A DNA stretch of 37,500 nt from Trachelipus rathkii. Lineage: Eukaryota; Arthropoda; Malacostraca; Isopoda; Trachelipodidae. This document shows positions 14,117 to 26,200 of the stretch, piece after piece. Numbering within the stretch: the stretch's first letter is position 1; every line of letters begins with the position of its first letter. The position numbers and the translations under genes are program-made. The notes under the pieces were generated by a model. That model had not been told where the DNA came from, did no database searches, and saw only the letters and a program-made list of their open reading frames with translations. Location: the NCBI GenBank assembly GCA_015478945.1, contig JABUQX010116915.1:2501-40000 (forward strand), in the 5' to 3' direction.

Positions 14117-15289
14117 CCTAGGCTCATTTTCACTTATCCAGGGGCCCTATACTTACCCATTAACCCAATAATTTTGGAATTCCAATTTATCCAGTAAGCC
14201 CTACTATATATCTAATAACTAGGCTTAATATGTAATTTCATTAACAGGCAAATATTTATTTTTTCGATCAGACCTATCATAATCTCAAAAACTAACCTGT
14301 ACCATAATCAGGCGTCTATCACGGAAATATAGAAGCCATACTTAACAATTTGCTAGGAACTCGCCTGGTCCAATTATTAGCTCCGTTGGTCAAATCAAAA
14401 AAAAATAAATAAAAAAAAAAAAAATAATTTAAATATAAACCACCAATTACACAACACATCATATTCTTCAAATAACACTTACACACAATTACCATGTTTC
14501 AGAAGTCGATATAGAGGAAAGGGCTATTATTGGATCAATGCGCACCTCTCTCGTAAATTCTCTAGTACGCTACCTTGGTATAATATTCTACAAACAACAA
14601 ATCAAATATACTCACATATCGAATACAACACGACACAGCATAAATATTGCCGTATTTTTTTTTTTAAGGAGCAGGGGCACATAAAATTTCACTTTCGAAC
14701 CATAACCATAGATATATTTCATTCCTCATTCCTATATAACACTCACTCTTCATTTCACCTATTATATATTCTACTCAGGTTACCTCATCTATTTACCTAC
14801 CTTACCCTCATTTTAACAATGGAGTGATACTAAATCTTATATATATGCTCAATCCTCTCAAATTCCTTGGACTATATAAATATATATATATATTATATAC
14901 CCTCCTACGCTTATTACAATACAATTCCACCATCAAATCAACCATAAATCTCCTGATACTCAGCTTCTTGCATATTGCTATAATGGCATATTTCACACTA
15001 TCCTAGTGTAATGGTAGTTCGGGACTTCGAAGACCGATGGGCGAAGACGATCACCGAGAGAGGGTGCGCGACCGTTCTTTTCCACTAAACCCCCAAGTTT
15101 AACCGGGCACTGGGCCCTTGACAGAAATAACCCCCGTGTTCACTTCACCCCAAAATACCTAATCTCCTTTTGCACCTCCAACACAAGCACACAATCTACT
15201 CAACAACCGAAGCGGGGGTTTCATCCGAGTAATGATGTCCCTCCTAATATTGGGTGCAAATTTTCGGAAAGTGTTTTTCCACCTCCCCT

Positions 15290-15680
15290 CCGACGTAGGG
15301 CGGTGGAATTATGTCCTAATCCAGTTACAAAGCACCATCCGTACGTTATCTCTCGATATAGTAGATCTCGAGTAGAGACCGCAGCCATTCGTACCCTTAT
15401 TCCTCATCTCTCTGTCACCCATCGTGTTTCGGCCGGTATAGCTTCTTTCCAGAAGAAGCTTCTATTTCCTTGTAGTGTCCTCATTCATCCCTCTCTCTGT
15501 GGTGTATTCATATATCTGTTTATCGTAAAAAAAAAAGCAAAACTTTTCTATATTATGATATACCACTCAGCGTTTACACTATTTTTATTTGTATTATATC
15601 TTATCTAATTATGTAATCCTCACTAAAGGTCCTCTAATAGCGCCCTCTAAATCTATATTCTACGTCATCTATTATCTATC
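15290..15680 (+). repeat. Dispersed repeat family F2, copy D (most diverged)
   Basis: Several blocks match, in the same order, the copies at 26.1-26.7 kb (minus) and 31.3-31.8 kb (plus). They are cgtagggcggtgg-atta-gtc near 15293, ctcgagtagagaccgcagcc near 15366, a cggtata block near 15433, an A-run followed by gcaaaa (15528-15543), and aaggtcctctaatag plus ctctaaatc (15625-15655). The spacing differs from the other copies, so indels are extensive. The 101-codon frame that begins at 15303 has no recognisable domain and is probably a by-product of this less AT-rich repeat. Assignment rests on by-eye alignment. Confidence 0.5.
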
Positions 15681-17299
15681 CTCTATTATTTCATATTATG
15701 GCATATTTAACGGTTACTTTTTTTCTCTTTTTATATAAAAAAAATGACCATTTCTTTTTTTCTCTTACACTCTTATAAAAAATTTGTACCCCCGGAGTCC
15801 CAAAATTGTACTCTCACATCCACTACTTCGCTGTATGCTATTGTAGCTCTTTTCATTTGACGATATGAGAATGGACATATAAATAAGAAATTTTTTTGCC
15901 TGTTAAACATTGTATTCCTACGTATATTAGCCACTACTTTCCTATACTATATCACTTCCTTGCTCACTACTACATTGCTATCCTTCAATTACTTGCCCCC
16001 AGATTTGACTCTACATATATCATAATCATATTGTTCACAATACCAAATATATATATATATACCTGATTTTATCTCATTAGCGGAGCTAGCTTACTTAATA
16101 TCATTAATCCTTTATAATTATCTTGCACTCATATAATATATACTTTAAACTTTCTACACTCTTATTTTAATCACCTATTAACTTTACCTTTGTATCACCT
16201 TCTCTCCTACCACTCACCCACTACTAACTGATATATTAATTTTCATAGATACATATTAAACATATTAATGTAATCCGAATAATTATACCATTATTCCTAA
16301 ATACCCATAACTGGATTTAACAATCCACACATATATATATATTAAATCACTTCATACATACTCTTCTTCACACCAACACTATTATATTATCTAAATACAA
16401 TATACTTTTCACTTCGATAACTCAATCTCTACTACATCCAAGCTACTAGTATAACTATTAATGGATTACTCTTTGTTTTATAAGCAGTATTTATCACTTT
16501 TTACACACATATATCCTCTCTTCACAAGTAAAAATCATATTCACCTTTACCTTACTACCATTCTCATTTTCTATACAAATTACATGGTACTCATATATAT
16601 ATACCAAAACCACCTGTTATATATATATATATATAAATATCTATATCACCTTTTTTAGAATTAACTAATACTATTCCACAAATTTCAGTAGTCCCAACAC
16701 TTAATCTATCTGAAACATCCTCTCTTCACAATACTCATCCTCCACCAGCAATACATTATAAATATTTACAAGTATTATCTATACTAAATAAAATATCTGT
16801 AACTCTCTTCTCAATATACCGTATTCGCTCTCACTAGTAGATACCCAATTATAACGTTACATACTACACATATACTTGACTTTTAAATATTACAACAAAC
16901 TTTATTTTAAACCATATATATAGAATCTCTAGGATAACTCACACAATCAAAAGTCTAACCAAAAAATACTTATCTACCACAGGTCACTATATCACAAAAA
17001 TTGCACTTACTTTCTCTTTCAACTCTGCATATATTCACATCTTCCTTATTTCACATACTAATCAATCAACGCACACTCATATATATATTATATTCATACA
17101 TAACACTAAATTAATTTCACCTTATTACCTTATTCATCTTGTTTAAGTGATCAACAGCTCGAGAGCAAGATCAAATTATGGACTCACTTTTGCTCCAATA
17201 TTACATCCATTATAACACCTTCATCTCCTTATTACTCTTAAACATTATTTACCTCTGACGTTTACTCATGTAACCCATAAGCGTATTTACATAAATTTA

Positions 17300-18460
17300 T
17301 CGCTACGAAAAACGTTATAGAATGGATCGTTTACGGCCGAATTTCTATCCGTACTTGATGTGCCTGTTCACACAGATCATGTGCATTAACATGTCATTAG
17401 ACCTTGAGCAGTCAAAATCCAATATTCTCAATTTGTTTTAATACACATTTGGTAGTTAATGCGCGGTCTCTAGGCTCAAAACCAACAAACACTACCTTAC
17501 TTCTTATTTAGCGGCCCCCTGTTCTCAATCATATACGATCACACGCTTACCGGCAATTTTTCAGCTCTTTAACGCGCCAAAGACTGAGACATTATAGCAG
17601 CACGAGTCGTATGGGTCTATCTTTTTTTATTCCTCCATCGGCTATATCTATCTGAGATTAACTAATTTCGTGTATTCCAAAAGTAATTGGTTTGCTAGTT
17701 CCTTAATGGTTGGCTATTTTTGGAGCGGGAGTAGTTGTAAGTATTTTTTATAATTTGCATTGTTATAATCATTCACTATCGTTTTGATGCAAATATCGGC
17801 ACTAACAAATGGAGATTTTTTTGTACTTAGTATTTTTGCTATGAGCGTAGAGATGACGTCTGTTGATGTTTATGATTTTCTGATGCTCAGACCGAAAGAA
17901 GGTCGTAACCCATGTCTCATACCACACCATTGGGAGGTAATTTATCGTTCCGAGTATGCGTGTACCTCTCCCTCATATATTTCATATATATTACTTATTT
18001 TAATTTCTAATACTCTCTACTCTCTCTCTCTTCTTTTTTCATAATTCACTTAATCCTAAAAATATCACTATTTATTTTTATTTTAATATATTCTTCATCA
18101 TCAATCTCTCTAAATACTCAATATGTCCTCTCATCTCTATCTATCTCCTTAATTATATATTATTCTATCTCCTCCTCCTACTCATTGAACCATTTAAATT
18201 TGATATATTAATTATTCCCAATTCAGTAAATATTTACTGCATGTTTAATTCAGTCAGTTTTATTCACAATTATTCTATAATTCTCTCTCTCTCTATTACA
18301 TATTCTCATCGCTCATTAATCTTAAATGTTACTTTCTCCCCTGTTCGGAGTTTAAAGTTTTTGCCTCTTAATCATAGATTGGCACCTTGGAGTGGCCTAG
18401 GAATAGACCTGGAATATACCCAGCATATAATAATCGAGAAGAACGTGATAAAGTTACGGT
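17300..18460. other. Mixed then C/T-rich spacer, no recognisable gene
   Basis: Composition is balanced to about 17.99 kb, then pyrimidine-rich with worn ctct runs to about 18.3 kb. A frame of 86 codons at 17784-18044 opens in the balanced part and ends in Leu/Ser/Ile low-complexity sequence. I recognise no motif in it and regard it as likely chance. Confidence 0.4.
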
Positions 18461-18520
18461 AGAATGGGCAGGAAGAGCCATTTAATTTCAAACTTTCATT
18501 GGCGCAGAATCTTAATCCCG

Positions 18521-18676
18521 CTATGAGACATGCCCGATTCCAGTTTTTTCCAATAAATTCACATCTGGTGATGGTTTCACAATATCTCTTATAACTTTCA
18601 GAACAGAAACTTCACAACACTCCAGAAGTCGATAGTCTTTGATTAAATCCTCCAAGGTTATTTTTAAACTCTCCAT
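18521..18676 (-). CDS. Doubtful 51-residue reading frame in a more complex island
   Basis: On the minus strand an ATG at 18674-18676 opens 51 codons ending in TAG. The frame begins MESLKITLEDLIK and is rich in Asp, Glu, Val and Lys, unlike the Tyr/Ile/Leu frames typical of this window. The same frame continues upstream to an ATG at 18872-18874, interrupted by three stops (TAG, TAA, TAA). Another short minus-strand frame lies at 18966-19070 (34 codons, beginning MFETVVVEKK). I do not recognise a family. Other frames over the same bases also read tolerably well, which argues against over-interpretation. It may be a broken gene or transposon fragment, or chance. Confidence 0.2.
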   Translation of the reverse strand: MESLKITLEDLIKDYRLLECCEVSVLKVIRDIVKPSPDVNLLEKTGIGHVS

Positions 18677-19217
18677 TTAAATGGTGCCCATAGAGTATTC
18701 ATTTTTTTAATAATCTATGAAAAATATACCCAGTAGATGTTGGTCTATTAAATGACAACAGATGAGCTTATGACACTATACACGCTGCTTCATCAACACC
18801 AATACTGAAATCATCCCAATAAACCCTATGAACGTTACTTTTAAAAATTTTAGAATAAACCATGAAGTTTCCATGCAATGATAAAAGGCTATGTAGATTG
18901 AATTTCTAACCCTCAGCTTCAATCATTCGAACTCAATCTGGGTTTAGGCAATTCTGAGGTAGGAACTATAAGACATAATATATATGATAAGGTTGAATAT
19001 TACGCCACTCATCCACATCAATAATAGCTCTCGTCTCGGATTTCTTTTCCACCACCACAGTTTCAAACATATATATAACCACAAATCATTTCACACTTTC
19101 GATTTGGGGTTGAGTCTTTGCTCAATGTTTATAAATACAGCTTGTACCACTATTGAGCCCTTAAAGTTCAAAATTAAACATATAACCTATATATATAACA
19201 CTAGAAATAAACTATAG

Positions 19218-20880
19218 GTACCAAGAGATTGAAAAAACCAACATAATAGTTTAATTTACAAACCACACACAATATAATTATTATAATATAAATTATTAGC
19301 AATAGATTATTTTTTATTTCACATTTAATCATACAAATACATTAAGGGTTTATAACTTTCTTAAACATTATAAGAGCTAATTTATATCTTATCACTTTTA
19401 ACTCACTAAAATCAATTAATAAAATGTAATTAAAATTTTTAAATAAAAATTTAATATCTAAAGATCGGAGAAGTTCTGAGCTTAATTTTCGTACTAAGAT
19501 TATCTTTAACTTATTTCCCACATGTATCTCCTTTTCTAAGAACTTTAGTGGAAAAATATTCGTTCAGTGTGCTACAAAGATGATAAGAGCTCGCCTTATC
19601 AGTGAGTTTTCATTTACAGGTATGCGCACTATGTTAAGGGCTGAGGTTAGATTGTATATAATATTTTGAGGGAAATAGTTTAAGGACTGAAAAAGGTTTT
19701 TCGTTTTTACATATTGTATCTTCACATACATAATAATCCTAATGGTCTTATTCTCCTGAGGTATGTTTCTATACTGAATAGCGGCCCACTTCAGGCTTCT
19801 CGAAAATCCCTTGCTATGATAAGATAATTTTACTGAAGTTCTCTTTCCGAGATCCGCACTTTTTGCTTATTTGATAAAATTTGACTGTATCAAAATGAAA
19901 AGATTCCTATTCTTCCATTCAGTTCCCCAGTCTGTGTCTTGAAGAGTATATGTCTGGTTTTAATAAATGGAGAGTTAACTGCAAGGTTTCAATAACGCTC
20001 TAATATCTTATTCCCATCAGAGTGTCCCTGTTTAAATTCAATGTGAAGTTGATTGTATAAAGAACATGTGTTTTTAGCTATTTTTTTGCTCACTGGTGTT
20101 TATTGTAGTTTATACTAAGCGGTTGTACAAGCTTTTACTTGTTCACATAATATCTTGTTTATTGGAGATTTATGTGTATTTAATTAGTATTTAGTAACTT
20201 TTATTCTTTATAAGTGAGTGTATAATTGATAAGTTATTTGTCTATAATATTAATATAATTCTTAATTATATATTATTATATATATATTTGTATAATCAAA
20301 CAGTTGTGCATTATAGGTTAATAATATATAATATATATACATGGTGGATACATTATTCAGGGTTTCCTTGTGGTAAGTGAGTTTTATTTAATGGGATGGT
20401 TTTTAAAATTCACTTTTTATAAGATTTTAGATTATTTTTATTTAACTAAATGTAGATTTTATAAATTTTTTTAAAAGTTTCTTATAATTAAATATTTTAT
20501 TTGAGAGTATTGATAATAGGTGTGGTAATTGATTGAGTAATCTTAGTTATTTCTTTTTATTTTTGTTGATCATTTATATTATTACGTTATAAAATAAATA
20601 TAATTACTTTATTAATTTTTGTCACTTTATTTTGAGATTGTGCTATGTAGTATTATTTTTCTATTGGAAATATTTCATTTTAGGATTGAAAATTAGGTTT
20701 TAATAAATGTGATTGTAGCAAAAGTAAACATAAACACGAATCTCCAAACCAAGATGAACAAAATTCCCTCTTTATAACACACAACACTATGAACAAAATA
20801 TAACCCATCTCATCAACGTTCGCTATCATTATAATGAAGAAGAATAGAGAGCGGCTACATAGTACCATATACACTCACCA
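19218..20880. other. AT-rich DNA without a recognisable gene
   Basis: A moderately complex part (about 19.46-20.11 kb) is followed by AT-rich, T-rich DNA with a TA patch near 20270-20340. A 64-codon minus-strand frame at 20680-20874 is hydrophobic and unrecognised. Nothing here supports a gene call. Confidence 0.45.
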
Positions 20881-21960
20881 TGCAGGGTATGTTGTTCCAC
20901 AGCAGAAAACTGTAGTCAATGTGTAATCTTTCGTTAGATTGGAGATATAATAGGGTAACATATAGAGGATCAAAGAGTATTTACTAAGTTTGCGGAGGAA
21001 GAGTCTATCAAATACCAAATTGTGATCCCAAGATATGAGACTATATCCTCAAGTCGTTAATGACCACCTAGACGGATAATAAATATGACGACAGTCCACT
21101 TTGAGTAACAAAGAGGAGATGCGATAGGTGGGACCCAGTGAGATAGAGTCTGTCTGAGTAAAGGGTTCGTGAAACATCAATACACAAGAGGGTTAAACAA
21201 TTTTTGAAGAGTATAATTGAAGATAAATGTTTAGAAAGAATTAAGTTTTTGTTTCACTGATCAGTATATGTAATAGTGTTTTATGGCAGAGAAACGTTAT
21301 ACAGTGAAATTTAGGTTATACGAGATGTAAATATTGTGGTGGCTCTGAAGGTGGGTGTTGGGGAACCAGAAAAAGTTTACCGAGGAACCCAACATTGGGT
21401 GTGAGACAGTGGAGAAGGATGGTATAAATAAATTTAGAGATAGGATGGAACGAAACTTATTTCTGGCAAGGAGAGTAAATGTGTAGGTTTGGTTCAGAGT
21501 TGAGACGAGAAAAAAAAAGGTGGCATAAAATATAGCGAGTGAATGGGTCGGAGTTTTTTATGAGTATGGGTGAGCGAGGCATAATTGGTATGTTAGGCAT
21601 CCACTACACCTGGCAGGATGAAACCCCTTACACACTGAGTATTCTTACACCCTTAGTGGAGGGTCAAACAGCGATACTCGCTGAGTCCCCCTGAAAAGGT
21701 AGCACTAACGTGTGGCTGTTTATCTGTCTGTGAACGAAGATTCTGTCACTTAATTCAAAAGTGGTATACATAGAGATAGGCTGGAGTAAGTATGCTGGGC
21801 ATTTAATTTCGACTTTATTGTCATATTTCTTATTCTACTTAGTCATTTATCTTTATTTCCGATGACTGCATCCAGTTATATATATATCCTTACCTATACT
21901 CACAGTACCTTGGGGTACAGAGGAAGTGTTGTCCGCTGCCCCTTTTGTTCTAAAAAGAAT
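20880..21960. other. G-rich mixed stretch, possible antisense transposon relic
   Basis: The + strand is again richer in G than C. On the minus strand, the codons at 21019-21039 read SYLGITI, a match to the conserved YLG motif that follows the catalytic region of non-LTR reverse transcriptases. The surrounding frame has stops and no second firm motif. The palindrome gtaccttggggtac lies near 21906-21919. I see no intact gene. Confidence 0.3.
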
Positions 21961-21964
21961 AGAA

Positions 21965-22470
21965 AAGAATAGAACTTGAGTATTTATAAAAAAAGCGAAT
22001 TAAATATATACATAATGTCTATTTAGATAATAAATAATATATATAGATTTATAAAGAAATATATTAAAGAAATATAGAAAAATATATATATATATTAATA
22101 TATATTATTATAATATATTAATATTATATATATTTACTATATATATATATATATATAAACCTTAATTAATATAAAGTAGATACCATACAAATTGAGTAAT
22201 GGGATAACGACATTTAAAGTCTAGATAAAAAATTTTTCTGCTGAATACATGGCCAATAAGTGGATGAGAACGATATTAGAGTCCAATAGTTTCTTCGTAT
22301 ACTGAATAAAAAGTATTACATTGAAAAAGAGATAATAATATTTAATCCATCAATAAAACTCTTTATACTCTTCGAGTCTGCCTATAACACAAACGTACAA
22401 GATTTGCTTAGTGGTCAAACTCCTCAATTTATATTATTATAATAATAATTAATAATATATATAATATATA

Positions 22471-22514
<44 letters not shown>

Positions 22515-23270
22515 ATATATAATATAAGTAATTATATATATATATAATGAGTTTATAACATATATCATCCCTATTCAAGAATACTTTCTATATTTTTTGA
22601 AAATAGATTAGTATATTCATTATATTAATATATATATATAATATATGATATATATATAATATATATTATATATATTATATTCATATATATATATATTTTA
22701 TATATATATATTAATATTTATATTATATATATAGGCTGATATGACGGGGGGTATTATAGAGTAGGGTGAGTGGCATATCTATCTCCCGGAAGCTACCCCA
22801 GTGGCTTCTCTGAGAGCAAAATTTTTTGAATTCACTTAAAGTTCATTAATATAAATATAATAATAATATATAATATAATATATTAAAATAATATATAATT
22901 AATAATTTATAAATAATATTAAATTAAATAATATATAATATATAATATAATATATATAATAGTTTTAATCCAACTGAAATATGAAAAAGTATTTATTAAT
23001 TAGGATAAATGAGTTGAGAGTTAATCTAATAATTTTAAGTAGGTACCGTTATAAATACGATTTTCTTAAAGGTCACGTGGCTGTTCTCATACTAAAGGTA
23101 ATAATATAATTATATTAGACCAGGGACTTATAAATCATGTAATGAGTTATCAGTTTTAGCAGATAAATTATAAGCAACTTGAGGTATACTATCAGTATAA
23201 GCATAATGATGGATTTGATTATATATATATATAAGAATTTAAAGAATAAGGAGGGAGCTGATTGATATTC
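21965..23270. repeat. AT-rich repeat block with several TA and AAT tracts
   Basis: TA microsatellites are clear at about 22083-22160, 22440-22545 and 22620-22735, and AAT/ATA steps dominate 22840-22965. The intervening segments are AT-rich without coding signal. A small mixed island at 22736-22830 contains nothing I recognise. Confidence 0.8.
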
Positions 23271-23279
23271 GTTTATGAT

Positions 23280-26200
23280 TTAAAATGAGTACAGTATAGT
23301 TTTCAATTTACCTTCTTCAGCTAAATCTTATTCTTTCACTCAATTCATCCCTTCTCAAATAAAACATAATACTCACTTTCTCTTATTCCTACATTCATAA
23401 TCTACAAGTTTGATATCTGTATTATAGCTTAGATATATATATTTCACTCTGGTATCAATTATATAGTATATATCATACTCAAGTGACTAGTAAAGACTAA
23501 GTGCCTATCTAGGGGTATAGGATATATTATACTCGTTATACTTCACTATCATCTAAATACTCTAGCTACATTTCTCACATAATTCAAGTATACTGAATAA
23601 TCGTATTGTACTAATATATATATATATATATATATAATATGAGATATATACTCTTCGCAGAGTAAAGCGGGCTTTTGTCAAATACAAGAAAAGAAAGAAG
23701 GTTTGCGTTAATACCCTCGCTTGGTTTCTCACTTAACTGACAAATTCGTGTCTGTCATCATTACTCTCACGGGCAAACTTCAAAACGTAATAACTATCTT
23801 AGCCTTTCCTCCCTCTTATTCGATTTTTGTGAAAAGTATACGAATCATTTTGGATAAAAGGGTGTTGTATTTTCTTTTAAATAGCAATAGAATAAAAGCA
23901 GTTCATCAACAACTAGAGTATGAAAATAGGACTAATTACCTTTCGGCCACTTTTTTTTCACTTTCACATCGCCTTCAACTAAAATGCTTGCGAATGTCCA
24001 TATTATAATTAAGAGTCTACTTTAGCGCCATTCTTAACTCTTTTCTCCCTCCAATTTGAATTATTTTGAACTTATGTAACTAAGAACGTTCTTCTGTAAG
24101 CATGTAATAAGCCTTATTCGTGAAATATCGTGGGTAATTACACAGCCGCACCAACTTCTATTCATATCTTCTACCTATCGGCCCTGTCCTCTCCCTTTAC
24201 TCTAAATAACTTTAAACTATCTTAGTTATAAACCTTAGAATCAAAGAGCATATTAACTTATTAGCATGGCACGAAATGGTTGGCTGTCCACTAGGTTCTA
24301 CTTCTTAGGTGGCCGCCCGGGCTCGCCACAGTGAAGATGTGTAAAGGCTCTCGTTGGAAAAAATAACGAAGTCAAAAAAAAAAAACTAGAACGAGGAAAA
24401 AATAAAATATTAAACCTTAAAAGTCTCGTCTCATTCCTATCAAACCGTTTTATGGTTTTTCGCTCTTAGTGAACTACGGGGACAACTTATGAGTACGTTA
24501 GGTGAGCGCTTGACCAATATATATATTATATACTAAAATCAATTTATGACCTGATATGTTAATTGAGAACTGCGTCCTGCTTCTATACTAAGGCTCCTCC
24601 TTTGTAGTTATCCTCCTATCTCTTCTGTATATACCTTCATTTTTGTCTAAGCAACTTTCTTTCTAACAAATATCGTATATTCACTCAAATCATTCTTTGT
24701 TATTAGGACTCACTGTTTTGTACATGGAATAAGTCTTAGTTATCTCTATAGCGATCTTCCTTCTTCACTTTTATACTGTTAATTATATATATTACGTTTA
24801 CAGTTTGATATTTCTTATACCAGGTATCCTGTACTTATATTCTCTAACCTAATACAATATAATATTCCATACTTTTATTATTTCAATTATAAAATTAGAT
24901 TAAATTTCTTCACCTGCAACCTCTAATACTATTCATATCCACTATAATATTCGTAATTATTATCTCGAATATGACTCGTAATATATACCTTATCTTTACA
25001 TTATATATATCTTTTTAATTAACTTAAATTCATTATTATTCTTACTACTATTATTATTAAACCTCATATATATTAATATATCTTACTTATTCACTTTCAT
25101 AGAAATTGCTCTCTAGTTACTTAAATTTATATATCCAGTAATATTATATATATAATTCTCGCTGATTGAGGATAGAATATAAATATAACTATTTGGTTGA
25201 GAAAATATTCAATATTTATATAACTTAATAAAATACCTATCAATAAACTTCAATATAATCAATAAAATCTCATTCATCATCATTCATATATCAAAATAAA
25301 TATATTAAATATCTATTAATTATTAAACATTTTCACTATATCTATTATACTATATAAATATTATCTTATCGACTCAGGATAATCTTTAGAGTTACGATAT
25401 ATCCTTACCATGTTTATGAAACTAAATATAAATAACATTAATTTACTCATTTGACCTTATAAAACATGTAATAATTATTATAACTTTTTAAGAAAATGTT
25501 TCGGTAGAAGTACATCACGTTTCAGCATTCACCAAGGAGTTGCTAGCTATATATTATATATATATGCGGCTTCTAATAGATCTCATAGGAATAGTATCTT
25601 GATTTAAGTCCATTTTATTTTGTAGTATTCTCTCTACTCCTTATTTTCTCTCAGTTTTTCTATACTCGTAATACATAGTGTGTTTTCAATTTTATCTGTT
25701 CCATTAATTTTATATTCCTTATTCTAAGTTTATATTATAGATTTACTTGGCTCCGCTTCAATATAATATAATCTGGGGTGAATCTGGGGGGCTCTCATTA
25801 GGTTTTGCCACAATCACGTACGGTACTCTTCTTTGACAGGGTTTAAGTTCACCATATTATGGAGCTAAATATCAAAGGCTTAATATTTAACTGTTTACTT
25901 GAGTACATATAACATATTATGTCCAGTAGTGTTCATTGAACCTAGTTAGTATGGGTTGTCTCATTTTGTGAGCGTGTGCATCTTTGTAGAGGGAGCCTAC
26001 TTGTCTTTGTGAGTGTGATGTATACTGCCGCACTATATGGACGATTACTGCTGTAATCTTATATTATGCGTCTACATTCAAATTTTTTAATTTGTGAAAT
26101 ATCCTGGGGTAATAAACTCTTTAGATAGAAAACATGTTAAAATAAAAAAAAAATAAAATAAAAAAATTATTGTTAAGTAATTATGTAACATGATTTAGAG

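Larger units (their letters stand above)
12040..17300. other. C-rich, G-poor strand-asymmetric AT block
   Basis: The + strand carries A, T and C with very little G for about 5 kb, the mirror image of 1.5-6.95 kb. Words such as tactcat, atactca, cactata and ctcac recur, the complements of the words common in the G-rich block. Apart from the tRNA-like unit and the F2 copy listed separately, I see no gene. TA tracts lie at about 13425-13462 and 16045-16060, and an A-rich run at 14396-14425. Confidence 0.6.

Noticed and set aside
14995..15080. A second A-box-like word (tagtgtaatgg, 15005) and a B-box-like word (ggtgcgcgacc, 15065).
   Set aside because: Both boxes deviate from consensus at key bases and no cloverleaf arms pair; too weak to call.
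15303..15608. 101-codon frame on the + strand.
   Set aside because: No recognisable domain; it overlaps F2 copy D and ends in low-complexity Leu/Ile/Phe sequence.
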